Assembly: GCA_042095835.1 (NCBI GenBank)
Contig: JBELML010000150.1
Coordinates: 1-15,629 of the forward strand
DNA: 15,629 bases
From: DATFKA01 sp042095835
Lineage (GTDB): Bacteria > Bacteroidota > Bacteroidia > Chitinophagales > Saprospiraceae
Direction of reading: 5' to 3'
The position numbers and the translations under genes are program-made. The notes beneath the pieces were generated by a model, which worked only from the letters and a program-made list of their open reading frames with translations, was not told where the DNA came from and ran no database searches. Shown piece by piece: positions 6,003 to 12,914 of the stretch (positions are counted from its first letter, which is position 1; each line of letters begins with the position of its first letter).

Positions 6003-9000
6003 TCACTCTGTCATCTGGTCTAACTCTTCCAGGTAAAGATTTCTTATGGCCTCAATATTTTGGTCTAATGCTTCTCTCTTCCAACCAGCTGTTGAAATAG
6101 CAGGTAGCACAATGACATCGATAGCCGAGGGGCGAAAAACACTAGAACCTCTAGGCATAGCATCATGCGCATTTTTTATGACCACAGGTACAATGGGTAC
6201 CTCTGCTTGCATAGCCAAGTGGAAAGCCCCCTTTTTGAAAGGACCAAGTTTATAACTATAAGAGCGGGTGCCCTCAGGAGCAATAGCAATGGATGTACCA
6301 TCTTTCAGGGCATCTACCGCAGGTTTCATGGCTTCAATAGCTTTCTCCCTATTTTTACGATCTACAAAAATAATTCCAGCGGAGGCCATCATCTGACCAA
6401 TTAGTGGCATATTTTGTAGTTCTTTCTTGGCAACGCCTGTGAAATCCCTGCGTAGTAATTTAGCCATAATGAAGAGGTCTGCATTACTCTGATGATTAAA
6501 GAGAAAAACAGCAGGCCTGGAATTCCAAACATGTTCTTCTCCTTTTACCGAAAGGCTGATCCCTGCCATAGTTGTACCTAAATCACCTAACGTAGCAATC
6601 ATGGAATTGATACCGTCCTGCCAGGAAAGCGTACTAGCTCCTGTCATCACCCCACTTACTGCTGCTGGAATTAAACTGGCCAAGGTGAGCCCCGTTCGCA
6701 CAACATTGGTAACGCCAGGTCGTGGATCATCATTAAATCGATAGACCGGCCAATCATTCTGAAAGGCAATACCCGACAACTTAATATCAGGGTTCATCGG
6801 GCGAGGCTTGCCAACGATTTCCAATAAAGGCATATCTTCTGCACTATCTGTATAGAAATAGCTCTTGGATAGATCTAGATCAAATTGGTCCTCTAATTCG
6901 TGAGCGGCTATGGCTTTTCCTTCTCCCCAACATACGGGCTCAATCATGTTGCCTGTAAAGGTGCCATCCTTCACTTCCATTCTTGTACACATGACATGCT
7001 CAATATTTAGGTCGCGAGCTACTGGATTGACTTGATAGGGCGTAGCAGCGGAGACTATGGCAACGGTATGCCCTTTGGCAAGGTGAGCAGCCACTAAAGC
7101 TCTAGATTCTGGATAGATTTCGTCTGCTAAATGTTTGAGGTATACTTCCTCTCCAACTTCGATAAATACTTGCTCTTTTACCCCTTTCACACCCTGCGCA
7201 CCCAAGGCTGCTAATCCTGCAAAATTGCCATTACCTAAGGCATATACCAAAACACCTGCAAATTGAGCAACTATTTCTCTAGGACTCATCTTACCACTCA
7301 AAATGCGCGCTTGAAAAAACTCTTTTGCGGAGAATCCTTTGATGAGGGTCCGGTCAAGATCGAAAAATGCACCAATATGCGAACCAGAGGGCCCCTCCAT
7401 AATGTCTCGAGTGAGATCGTCAGATTTGGAACCGGGTACAATTTCTCTTTCTATCGGGATTTCTGCTACTTCAATTTCTTCCCGAGCGAGGCTGATTTCT
7501 TGTATTGATTTTATGATGCCAGTAATCTTCTCTAATCGGGCTTCAAAGGTCGCCAGTTCCTCGGTTTTGGACTGCTCGCTAGTGGGTATCAATTTGAGGT
7601 TTTTCATCAATCGAATACCGTTGATGATAAAAGGTTTGGAGACCGATTCGATCCGCTGAATTTTTCCTTTCCACTGCATCTCTCCACCCAGCGCCATACA
7701 CTCCTGTACGAATCGTTGTTCGTCAAAAGGGTAGCTGGTATCCATGTCTTTTAGTCCCTGAACGACTACTTTGTAGGCTTCGATGTAGGGGAACAGTACA
7801 ACGGGTGCCACCAGTAGCTTTTGCTTTTTTAGGATGGAAAAAAGGTTCTTTTTGCCTTGTAGTACTTTAGTTCCACCTCCTGGGAGGCTGTCCAGGTCAG
7901 ATTCGATCTGTTCCGTAAATAAGGGTTTGCTTGAATAGAAAAACTCAAATTTAAACAGGTCTCTCATTTCCATTATGGTAGACCAAAAGTAGAGTCTTCG
8001 ATCATCTGTTTGCGAGCGATTGGTAAGCCCCAAGCCCAGCTCAATAAATGCTCGATGGTATAAATGGTGGACAGCCATATTGGCATAATAAGTGGCCTGT
8101 AGGTACTGTTCTGAAATGACATTATACTTAGAGTGGAGTGTGTCGCCATGTTGCTGGATGATACCAGCCTGAGAGAGTAGATTGAGTGCCTGCTGTACAC
8201 TTTCACCAATGGGTGTCCCCCGATCAACCAAAGCATCGGGTTTGTGTGACTCTATCAGTTGCATGAGGTCTGCTACATCTCTTTCAATTCCTTTTTTAGA
8301 AAGCGAATATTTACTCAATAGGGTAGTGCAGACGAGTGAGGTCGTCGTTACGGGGGTGATTTTATTGATGCGATGTACCAACTCAAATGCAAACCTGGGG
8401 ATAATATGGGATGCTTGTTTGGGCTTATCTTCTGTGCCAGGAACAGGCGCTTGTAATTCTCCACTGATATCAACAGGATTACCGAAGCGTATGGAGATTT
8501 TACCAAAGTTATCTCCAAGCTTTCTCAAATAATTGATAAACCAACCTAGGCTTTCGGGAGCTTTATTCTTGCCTCGACCTTCTAAAGTCATATCTTTTAC
8601 GTCCGGAATCAGGTCGTAAACAATAGACACAGGTACATATTTGACCTCTTGGATGCTATCCTCTTCTCCCTCCATAATATACTTCAGGATCCCCATTTTG
8701 GGCCATACTAATTTACCCGTACGGGAGCGCGTGCCTTCTAAAGCCCACATAAAATGCTCCTTGCGGTCGATTAAATATTTGACATAATATCGCAGTACAG
8801 CCTTATAAATAGGATTGTCCTTGAATGATCTACGGATAAATATAATACCAGTCTGACGTCCAAATTGACCCAAACCCAGGAAGTCCATGTTGATACCTGC
8901 GAAGGTATGTGCAAGGGGCATACCATGCCTGATCAATACCAGCGCTAAGACCAACATATCAATGTAGGTCTTATGGGTCATGACGAAGGCGATAGGATGC

Positions 9001-9248
9001 TTGCGCATCAATTTGGTTAACTTTTTAAGCTCTGTGGTACTGACATCTATGGTGCGGTCATACCCTCTTGACAAAATGTATTGCGCCATCTGGCTCCCAA
9101 TCAATTGAGGCAGTGGTTTCTGCTCGGTATACAACTCCTTTAAATAGGTGTTGGCTTCTTTCTGAACCACTTCTATTGATTGATCCGTTTCTTGTGCGAG
9201 TTGTTCTAGTATTGCCTGAAAAGTCTTATCCTCTGTGATGTGATTCAT
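6003..9248 (-). CDS. PlsB-like acyltransferase / HAD-IB phosphatase / PlsC-like acyltransferase fusion
   Basis: A 1081-residue three-part enzyme. Residues about 30-600 are a PlsB/DHAPAT-type glycerol-3-phosphate acyltransferase: HKTYID at 92-97 (H92, D97), GIIFIRR at 134-140, EGTRSRTGKL at 171-180, VPVSIVYD at 205-212, then the helical C-terminal half typical of PlsB. Residues about 622-830 are a HAD-IB hydrolase: DLDRT at 630-634, S733 in IVSAAT, K778 in GEGKA, and DSAED at 801-805. Residues about 845-1081 are a PlsC-type 1-acyl-glycerol-3-phosphate acyltransferase, with hydrophobic helices near 851-871 and 882-900, NHQSNAD at 918-924 (H919, D924) and EGTRS at 992-996. All catalytic motifs look intact. 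HAD-PlsC fusions are known (mycobacterial type); here PlsB is joined in front. Predicted output is phosphatidate, or diacylglycerol if the HAD part acts on it; the HAD substrate is unproved. It probably binds the inner membrane and is cotranscribed with gpsA. Confidence 0.93.
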   Translation of the reverse strand: MNHITEDKTFQAILEQLAQETDQSIEVVQKEANTYLKELYTEQKPLPQLIGSQMAQYILSRGYDRTIDVSTTELKKLTKLMRKHPIAFVMTHKTYIDMLVLALVLIRHGMPLAHTFAGINMDFLGLGQFGRQTGIIFIRRSFKDNPIYKAVLRYYVKYLIDRKEHFMWALEGTRSRTGKLVWPKMGILKYIMEGEEDSIQEVKYVPVSIVYDLIPDVKDMTLEGRGKNKAPESLGWFINYLRKLGDNFGKISIRFGNPVDISGELQAPVPGTEDKPKQASHIIPRFAFELVHRINKITPVTTTSLVCTTLLSKYSLSKKGIERDVADLMQLIESHKPDALVDRGTPIGESVQQALNLLSQAGIIQQHGDTLHSKYNVISEQYLQATYYANMAVHHLYHRAFIELGLGLTNRSQTDDRRLYFWSTIMEMRDLFKFEFFYSSKPLFTEQIESDLDSLPGGGTKVLQGKKNLFSILKKQKLLVAPVVLFPYIEAYKVVVQGLKDMDTSYPFDEQRFVQECMALGGEMQWKGKIQRIESVSKPFIINGIRLMKNLKLIPTSEQSKTEELATFEARLEKITGIIKSIQEISLAREEIEVAEIPIEREIVPGSKSDDLTRDIMEGPSGSHIGAFFDLDRTLIKGFSAKEFFQARILSGKMSPREIVAQFAGVLVYALGNGNFAGLAALGAQGVKGVKEQVFIEVGEEVYLKHLADEIYPESRALVAAHLAKGHTVAIVSAATPYQVNPVARDLNIEHVMCTRMEVKDGTFTGNMIEPVCWGEGKAIAAHELEDQFDLDLSKSYFYTDSAEDMPLLEIVGKPRPMNPDIKLSGIAFQNDWPVYRFNDDPRPGVTNVVRTGLTLASLIPAAVSGVMTGASTLSWQDGINSMIATLGDLGTTMAGISLSVKGEEHVWNSRPAVFLFNHQSNADLFIMAKLLRRDFTGVAKKELQNMPLIGQMMASAGIIFVDRKNREKAIEAMKPAVDALKDGTSIAIAPEGTRSYSYKLGPFKKGAFHLAMQAEVPIVPVVIKNAHDAMPRGSSVFRPSAIDVIVLPAISTAGWKREALDQNIEAIRNLYLEELDQMTE

Positions 9249-9555
9249 ACGTTGTTCGCTTGCCTGTGTAATGCTTCTTGCATGGATTGAGAAGATCGCA
9301 AAATTGCATGACTTCTAGAATCTAAGTTAAGGCATTATCATCATTGTACAAACTTTGTATGAATAAAGTATAAAGAAGTATTGGAACAAAAAGGCCTGCT
9401 TTTTTGTATTTATATAAACTGCAAACCAATTTTTATTTGGAATTTGAAACAATAGCGTAAAGAAATCTGCTAAAATTTCAAGGTCGTAAATTTTATTTTT
9501 GTATAATGCGACCTGTTTAAAGCACCCGAAAATCCTCAAACGATTTTTAAAGCTT
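9249..9555. other. Divergent intergenic region between the acyltransferase fusion and the lipase
   Basis: About 300 AT-rich bases must hold promoters for both divergent genes. A near-perfect palindrome TACAAA-C-TTTGTA lies at 9347-9359 and could be an operator or part of the minus-strand promoter (CAAA there reads TTTG on the minus strand). I could not find a well-spaced minus-strand -7 box. A plus-strand -7 box is listed separately. No RNA gene or short coding frame is convincing. Confidence 0.4.
9494..9501 (+). promoter_or_regulatory. Candidate -7 box for the lipase gene
   Basis: TATTTTTG matches the Bacteroidota TAnnTTTG box exactly. No TTTG lies 19-20 bases upstream, so half of the promoter is missing or weak. 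A start near 9508 fits a leader of about 48 bases to the ATG at 9556 and argues against the TTG at 9499 as a translation start, since that codon lies in the promoter. Confidence 0.4.
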
Positions 9556-10356
9556 ATGTTGCGTATGATAAATTCAATTTTATTTCCAGATAAGGTGAGA
9601 AGACCTTCCTTGTTCTGGCTCTTTACCGAAACGGGAAGAGCTATGACGGAGTACTCTCTCTCTTTACCGTACCGTAAGCTCCTGCGACATGTGAAAGCTG
9701 GAGATGGTCATCCAGTTTTGGTGGTTCCTGGTTTTATGACCACAGATACCTCTACTGTGCCCTTACGCGATTTCATTGAGCATCTAGGGTATACTCCTTA
9801 TGGTTGGGAGCAAGGTCGCAATTATGCAGCAGTTGAATTAATTGATGTACTAGCTCAAAGATTGGAAGATATCTATAAGGAACACGGCCAAAAAGTAAGT
9901 GTTATTGGCTGGAGTATGGGAGGGATTTATGCACGTCAAATTGCCAAGCGTTATCCAGATTACGTTAGGCAAATTATTACGCTAGGTTCACCATTTTCAG
10001 GCATTACCGAGCCGAATAATGTAAGTTGGATTTACAACTTATTGACTTGGTCAAGGATCGAAAATGTAGATCCTTGGTTAATTTCAGATTTACCCAAACC
10101 AGCTCCTGTACCTACTACAGCAGTTTATTCTAAGCAGGATGGGATTGTTCCCTGGAAGGTCTGTCGAGAGCAAGTAGTAGACGAATGGCACCAAAATGTA
10201 CAAGTGCGGGGCAGTCATTTAGGGCTAGGCGTTAATCCTGCTGTTATGGCTATTGTGGCGGATCGCTTGCAATACGATCAAGCATCTTGGAAGGGTTTTA
10301 AAGCAGGATTTCTTTCTCAATTACTCTTTATACCAACTTGGACTAAATCGGGTTAG
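9556..10356 (+). CDS. Alpha/beta-hydrolase, lipase/esterase-like
   Basis: A 266-residue alpha/beta-hydrolase (numbered from the ATG at 9556). The nucleophile elbow GWSMG is at 118-122 with S120. An oxyanion-hole type sequence, VVPGFM, is near 56-61. The acid is probably D195 in SKQDGIVPW and the histidine H221 in GSHLGLGVNP. The GRN-containing segment before the elbow and the SHLGLGVNP ending resemble a lipase/PGAP1-like group that I recall near WS/DGAT genes in other bacteria. There is no signal peptide, so it most likely acts inside the cell on droplet lipids or esters. Longer in-frame starts exist (TTG 9499) but fall in the promoter; ATG 9565 is a second possibility. It is divergent from the acyltransferase fusion, which suggests opposing or joint control of synthesis and breakdown. 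The exact substrate cannot be read. Confidence 0.85.
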   Translation: MLRMINSILFPDKVRRPSLFWLFTETGRAMTEYSLSLPYRKLLRHVKAGDGHPVLVVPGFMTTDTSTVPLRDFIEHLGYTPYGWEQGRNYAAVELIDVLAQRLEDIYKEHGQKVSVIGWSMGGIYARQIAKRYPDYVRQIITLGSPFSGITEPNNVSWIYNLLTWSRIENVDPWLISDLPKPAPVPTTAVYSKQDGIVPWKVCREQVVDEWHQNVQVRGSHLGLGVNPAVMAIVADRLQYDQASWKGFKAGFLSQLLFIPTWTKSG

Positions 10357-10384
10357 TAATTCACCTCAATTTCTATTAACTTTG
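10353..10384 (+). promoter_or_regulatory. Bacteroidota-type promoter for the ABC-F gene
   Basis: TTAG (10353-10356) is followed after 20 bases by TAACTTTG (10377-10384), a full match to the -7 form. The -33 box overlaps the stop codon of the lipase gene. A start near 10391 leaves about 70 bases of leader before the ATG at 10462. Confidence 0.6.
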
Positions 10385-10396
10385 CGGCCGAATTGA

Positions 10397-10419
10397 AGGA
10401 GTATACTGAATATACTCTT
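10397..10419 (+). promoter_or_regulatory. Leader hairpin upstream of the ABC-F gene
   Basis: GAGTATA (10399-10405) pairs perfectly with TATACTC (10411-10417) around a 5-base loop. A G-T and an A-T pair extend the stem to nine at 10397-10419. It would form at the very 5' end of the predicted transcript, over an AAGGAG word that looks like a Shine-Dalgarno but lies far from the start codon. It could stabilise the mRNA 5' end or act in regulation; there is no T-run after it, so it is not a terminator. Confidence 0.45.
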
Positions 10420-10461
10420 AAGCTCTCAATAGGGTGTATCTCTGTTGTCGAATCCAAACAA

Positions 10462-12096
10462 ATGATTACAGTAAACAATCTCGGCTTGCAATTTGGCAGG
10501 CGTGTTCTCTTTTCTGAGGTAAACATTAAGTTTAATCAAGGCAATTGCTACGGTGTTATTGGTGCCAACGGTGCTGGTAAATCTACTTTCCTTAAGATTT
10601 TATCTGGAGAAATTTCTCCTAACCAGGGGAATATTGGTATCGAACCGGGAAAACGCATGGCGGTGCTTTCTCAAAATCACTTTGCTTTTGAAGAGGAGCA
10701 AGTGCTGCATACGGTTATCATGGGCCATAAAGAGATGTATAGCATCATGCAAGAAAAAGATGCTATCTATATGAATCCGGAGGCGACCGAAGCGGAAGGT
10801 ATGCGTGCCGCTGAATTGGAAAATCAGTTTGGTGAAATGGGCGGATGGAATGCCGAGAGTGATGCAGCGGAATTGTTGAGCAACATGGGGATCAAAGAAG
10901 ATCTGCACTATATGACTATGGCTGACCTTAGTGCTCCTCAAAAGGTGAAAGTGCTTTTAGCACAAGCGCTTTTTGGTAATCCTGATATCTTGATTTTAGA
11001 TGAGCCTACCAACGACTTAGATGCGGTAGCGGTTTCCTGGTTAGCAGATTTCCTGGCAGACTTTAAGAATATGGTGATCGTTGTCTCTCACGATCGCTAT
11101 TTCCTGGATATGGTATGTACGCACATTGTTGATATCGATTTCAAAAAGATCAATATTTATACCGGCAACTATACCTTCTGGTACGAGAGTAGCAAACTGA
11201 AAGCAGCCCAGATTGCTAATAAGAACAAGAAAATGGAGCAAAAGCGTAAGGAAATGATGGAGTTTATCCAGCGTTTCTCCGCCAATGCCTCTAAATCTAA
11301 ACAGGCGACTTCTCGTAAAAAGGCGCTTGATAAATTGAATCTTGAAGAAATCAAACCCTCCAGTAGAAAATATCCATATATCCATTTTGAAATGGAACGG
11401 GAGCCTGGAGATCAAATTTTGCGGGTTGAAAACCTCAGCAAGAAGGACGAGAGTGGGAATTGGCTATTTAGTAATGTGACTTTTACTATTAATCATGGGG
11501 AGAAAATCGCCTTACTAGGGCACGATCCTTCTGCAATTACGGCTTTGTTCGATGTTTTGGCAGGTGAGGTAGAACCTGATTCAGGGACTATGGAGTATGG
11601 CCAAACGATTACTAAAGCTTATATCCCCAACGAGAACCAAGCTTATTTTAGCGGAAATCAAGATATTGATCTCATGGATTGGCTACGTCAATATTCTGAG
11701 AATAAAGATGAACAATTCGTCAGAGGATTTCTGGGGAGAATGCTTTTCTCTGGTGAGGAAGTTTACAAGCATTCTAGTGTGCTTTCTGGAGGGGAGAAAG
11801 TACGTTGTATGATGGCTAAGACCATGCTTGGTCATCCAAACTTCATTTTACTAGATGAGCCTACGAATCACCTCGACTTAGAATCGATCACTGCACTGAA
11901 TGAATCGATGGTTAATTTCAAAGGGAATTTGATCTTTACTTCTCATGACCACAAGCTAACGGCTACCGTTGCTAATCGCATCATCGAATTGACCCCTAAA
12001 GGTATGATCGATAGCCTGATGGAATATGACGATTACCTAGTAGCCGAGCGCATTATTGAACAAAGAGAGAAATTATTAGATTTGAGTTTGGTTTAG
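10462..12096 (+). CDS. ABC-F family ATPase, YbiT-like
   Basis: A 544-residue soluble protein with two ABC domains and no membrane part, belonging to the ABC-F factors that act at the ribosomal E site. NBD1 has Walker A GANGAGKST (34-42), a degenerate signature LSAPQ (156-160) and Walker B ending DE (D180, E181). The inter-domain linker includes FSANASKSKQATSR, shared with E. coli YbiT. NBD2 has a degenerate Walker A, GHDPSAIT (353-360), a full LSGGE signature (441-445) and DEPTNHLD (D465, E466). Thus one composite ATP site is complete and the other lacks both halves. The ATG at 10462 begins the standard MITVNNLGLQF strand; a longer TTG frame from 10393 starts next to the predicted transcription start and is rejected. 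It is monocistronic by appearance. Its role is probably translation maintenance, with resistance function less likely. Confidence 0.93.
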   Translation: MITVNNLGLQFGRRVLFSEVNIKFNQGNCYGVIGANGAGKSTFLKILSGEISPNQGNIGIEPGKRMAVLSQNHFAFEEEQVLHTVIMGHKEMYSIMQEKDAIYMNPEATEAEGMRAAELENQFGEMGGWNAESDAAELLSNMGIKEDLHYMTMADLSAPQKVKVLLAQALFGNPDILILDEPTNDLDAVAVSWLADFLADFKNMVIVVSHDRYFLDMVCTHIVDIDFKKINIYTGNYTFWYESSKLKAAQIANKNKKMEQKRKEMMEFIQRFSANASKSKQATSRKKALDKLNLEEIKPSSRKYPYIHFEMEREPGDQILRVENLSKKDESGNWLFSNVTFTINHGEKIALLGHDPSAITALFDVLAGEVEPDSGTMEYGQTITKAYIPNENQAYFSGNQDIDLMDWLRQYSENKDEQFVRGFLGRMLFSGEEVYKHSSVLSGGEKVRCMMAKTMLGHPNFILLDEPTNHLDLESITALNESMVNFKGNLIFTSHDHKLTATVANRIIELTPKGMIDSLMEYDDYLVAERIIEQREKLLDLSLV

Positions 12097-12154
12097 GAAT
12101 GAGTCAATAATAAATTAAACATCTTTACTAGTTCTTTTGCCGCCCAGTTTCGTT

Positions 12155-12193
12155 AAAAAGCCTCGTAGATGCGCTGCATCGCCTGCGTTTTTT
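12155..12193. repeat. Imperfect palindrome with A- and T-tracts, possible bidirectional terminator
   Basis: A GATGC-GCT-GCATC hairpin core (12168-12180) is extended by imperfect arms and flanked by A5 on the left and T6 on the right (12187-12192). This is the shape of a terminator serving both the ABC-F gene and the facing hypothetical gene. The wording CGTAGATGCGCTGCATCGCCTGCG is highly regular and could also be an interspersed palindromic repeat, but only one copy is in the window. The rest of 12097-12327 shows nothing I can assign. Confidence 0.45.
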
Positions 12194-12327
12194 GCCTCAC
12201 TGAACAGCAAAATACCTGCGTAAATCTTGTATCCTTTATTAATGCCCCATTCCTTAATACACTGTGAAATAAATTAAAAACCAAGTATTGATAAAGTAAT
12301 TGGGAATACAAAGTGTCTTAAAAAAAG

Positions 12328-12870
12328 TTAGGCCAATGCCGAAGATGTTTGGGGCTCTGATAACCAATTGTCTATTATGTAATTGGAAATAGCAAGACAA
12401 TCTTCTTTCATTTGTGCTTTGTCTTTGCCAAATATCTCGAGAAATTCGTACTGTCTACCTGCATTATTAATTAAAACAATTTTTCCTGTTATGATTTCTT
12501 TAGTTTCATAAAGGTGAGTTGACAATTCTTGTACATCTAGAATTGGAACTCTTTGCGATTTATATCCTTCTTTCATTCTAATCTCCTTGGAATCTATAAT
12601 CAGACTCTTTTTAAGGTTGTCTTTTTCCCGTTGCCTAAAAGTCATCGCGTTGACAAATACTCCTCCTCCTCCGGAGGATAAACCACCAGAAAATACCACT
12701 TTAAGAATACTAACAAGAAAAAGAATGATACCAGCGGCTAGCTTATTTTTGATTTGCGAACTGCTCCTTTTTGATCTGGTAATTACTAAAGAATCATCTT
12801 TAAATTCGGCTTGCAATGAATAAAGCTTAAGTACTTTCTCAAAAGAGGATTGTATAACTGGAGTTTCCAT
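12328..12870 (-). CDS. Hypothetical membrane protein, possibly PH-like
   Basis: Not recognised. The 180-residue protein has a basic region (32-42), one likely transmembrane helix at about 44-61 (AAGIILFLVSILKVVFSG), then a glycine/serine-rich hinge SGGLSSGGGG (61-70). The remaining part (about 85-168) alternates strands such as KSLIIDSKEIRMKEG, SQRVPILDVQELSTHL and KIVLINNAGRQYEFLEIFG and ends in an amphipathic helix. This order resembles bacterial PH-like (bPH-type) domains, which is only a fold-level guess. The hinge is encoded by a GGA repeat inside a perfect 12-base palindrome (12667-12678). The gene lies 44 bases after the NamZ-family gene on the same strand and could be cotranscribed. 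The ATG at 12870 is the first in frame. Confidence 0.7.
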   Translation of the reverse strand: METPVIQSSFEKVLKLYSLQAEFKDDSLVITRSKRSSSQIKNKLAAGIILFLVSILKVVFSGGLSSGGGGVFVNAMTFRQREKDNLKKSLIIDSKEIRMKEGYKSQRVPILDVQELSTHLYETKEIITGKIVLINNAGRQYEFLEIFGKDKAQMKEDCLAISNYIIDNWLSEPQTSSALA

Positions 12871-12914
12871 TTTGTAGGTTTGATTATTTTAAGAAAACTA
12901 AAATTATTAATTTA

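Noticed and set aside
9327..9539. Minus-strand open frame of 70 codons in the divergent spacer
   Set aside because: AT-rich, aromatic-rich product with no family pattern, and it covers the lipase promoter region and start.
9499..9555. TTG-started N-terminal extension of the lipase by 19 codons
   Set aside because: The TTG lies within a perfect -7 promoter box and the extension adds no family sequence; ATG 9556 fits better.
10393..10461. TTG-started 23-codon extension of the ABC-F protein
   Set aside because: It begins at the predicted transcription start and covers the leader hairpin; the conserved fold starts at ATG 10462.
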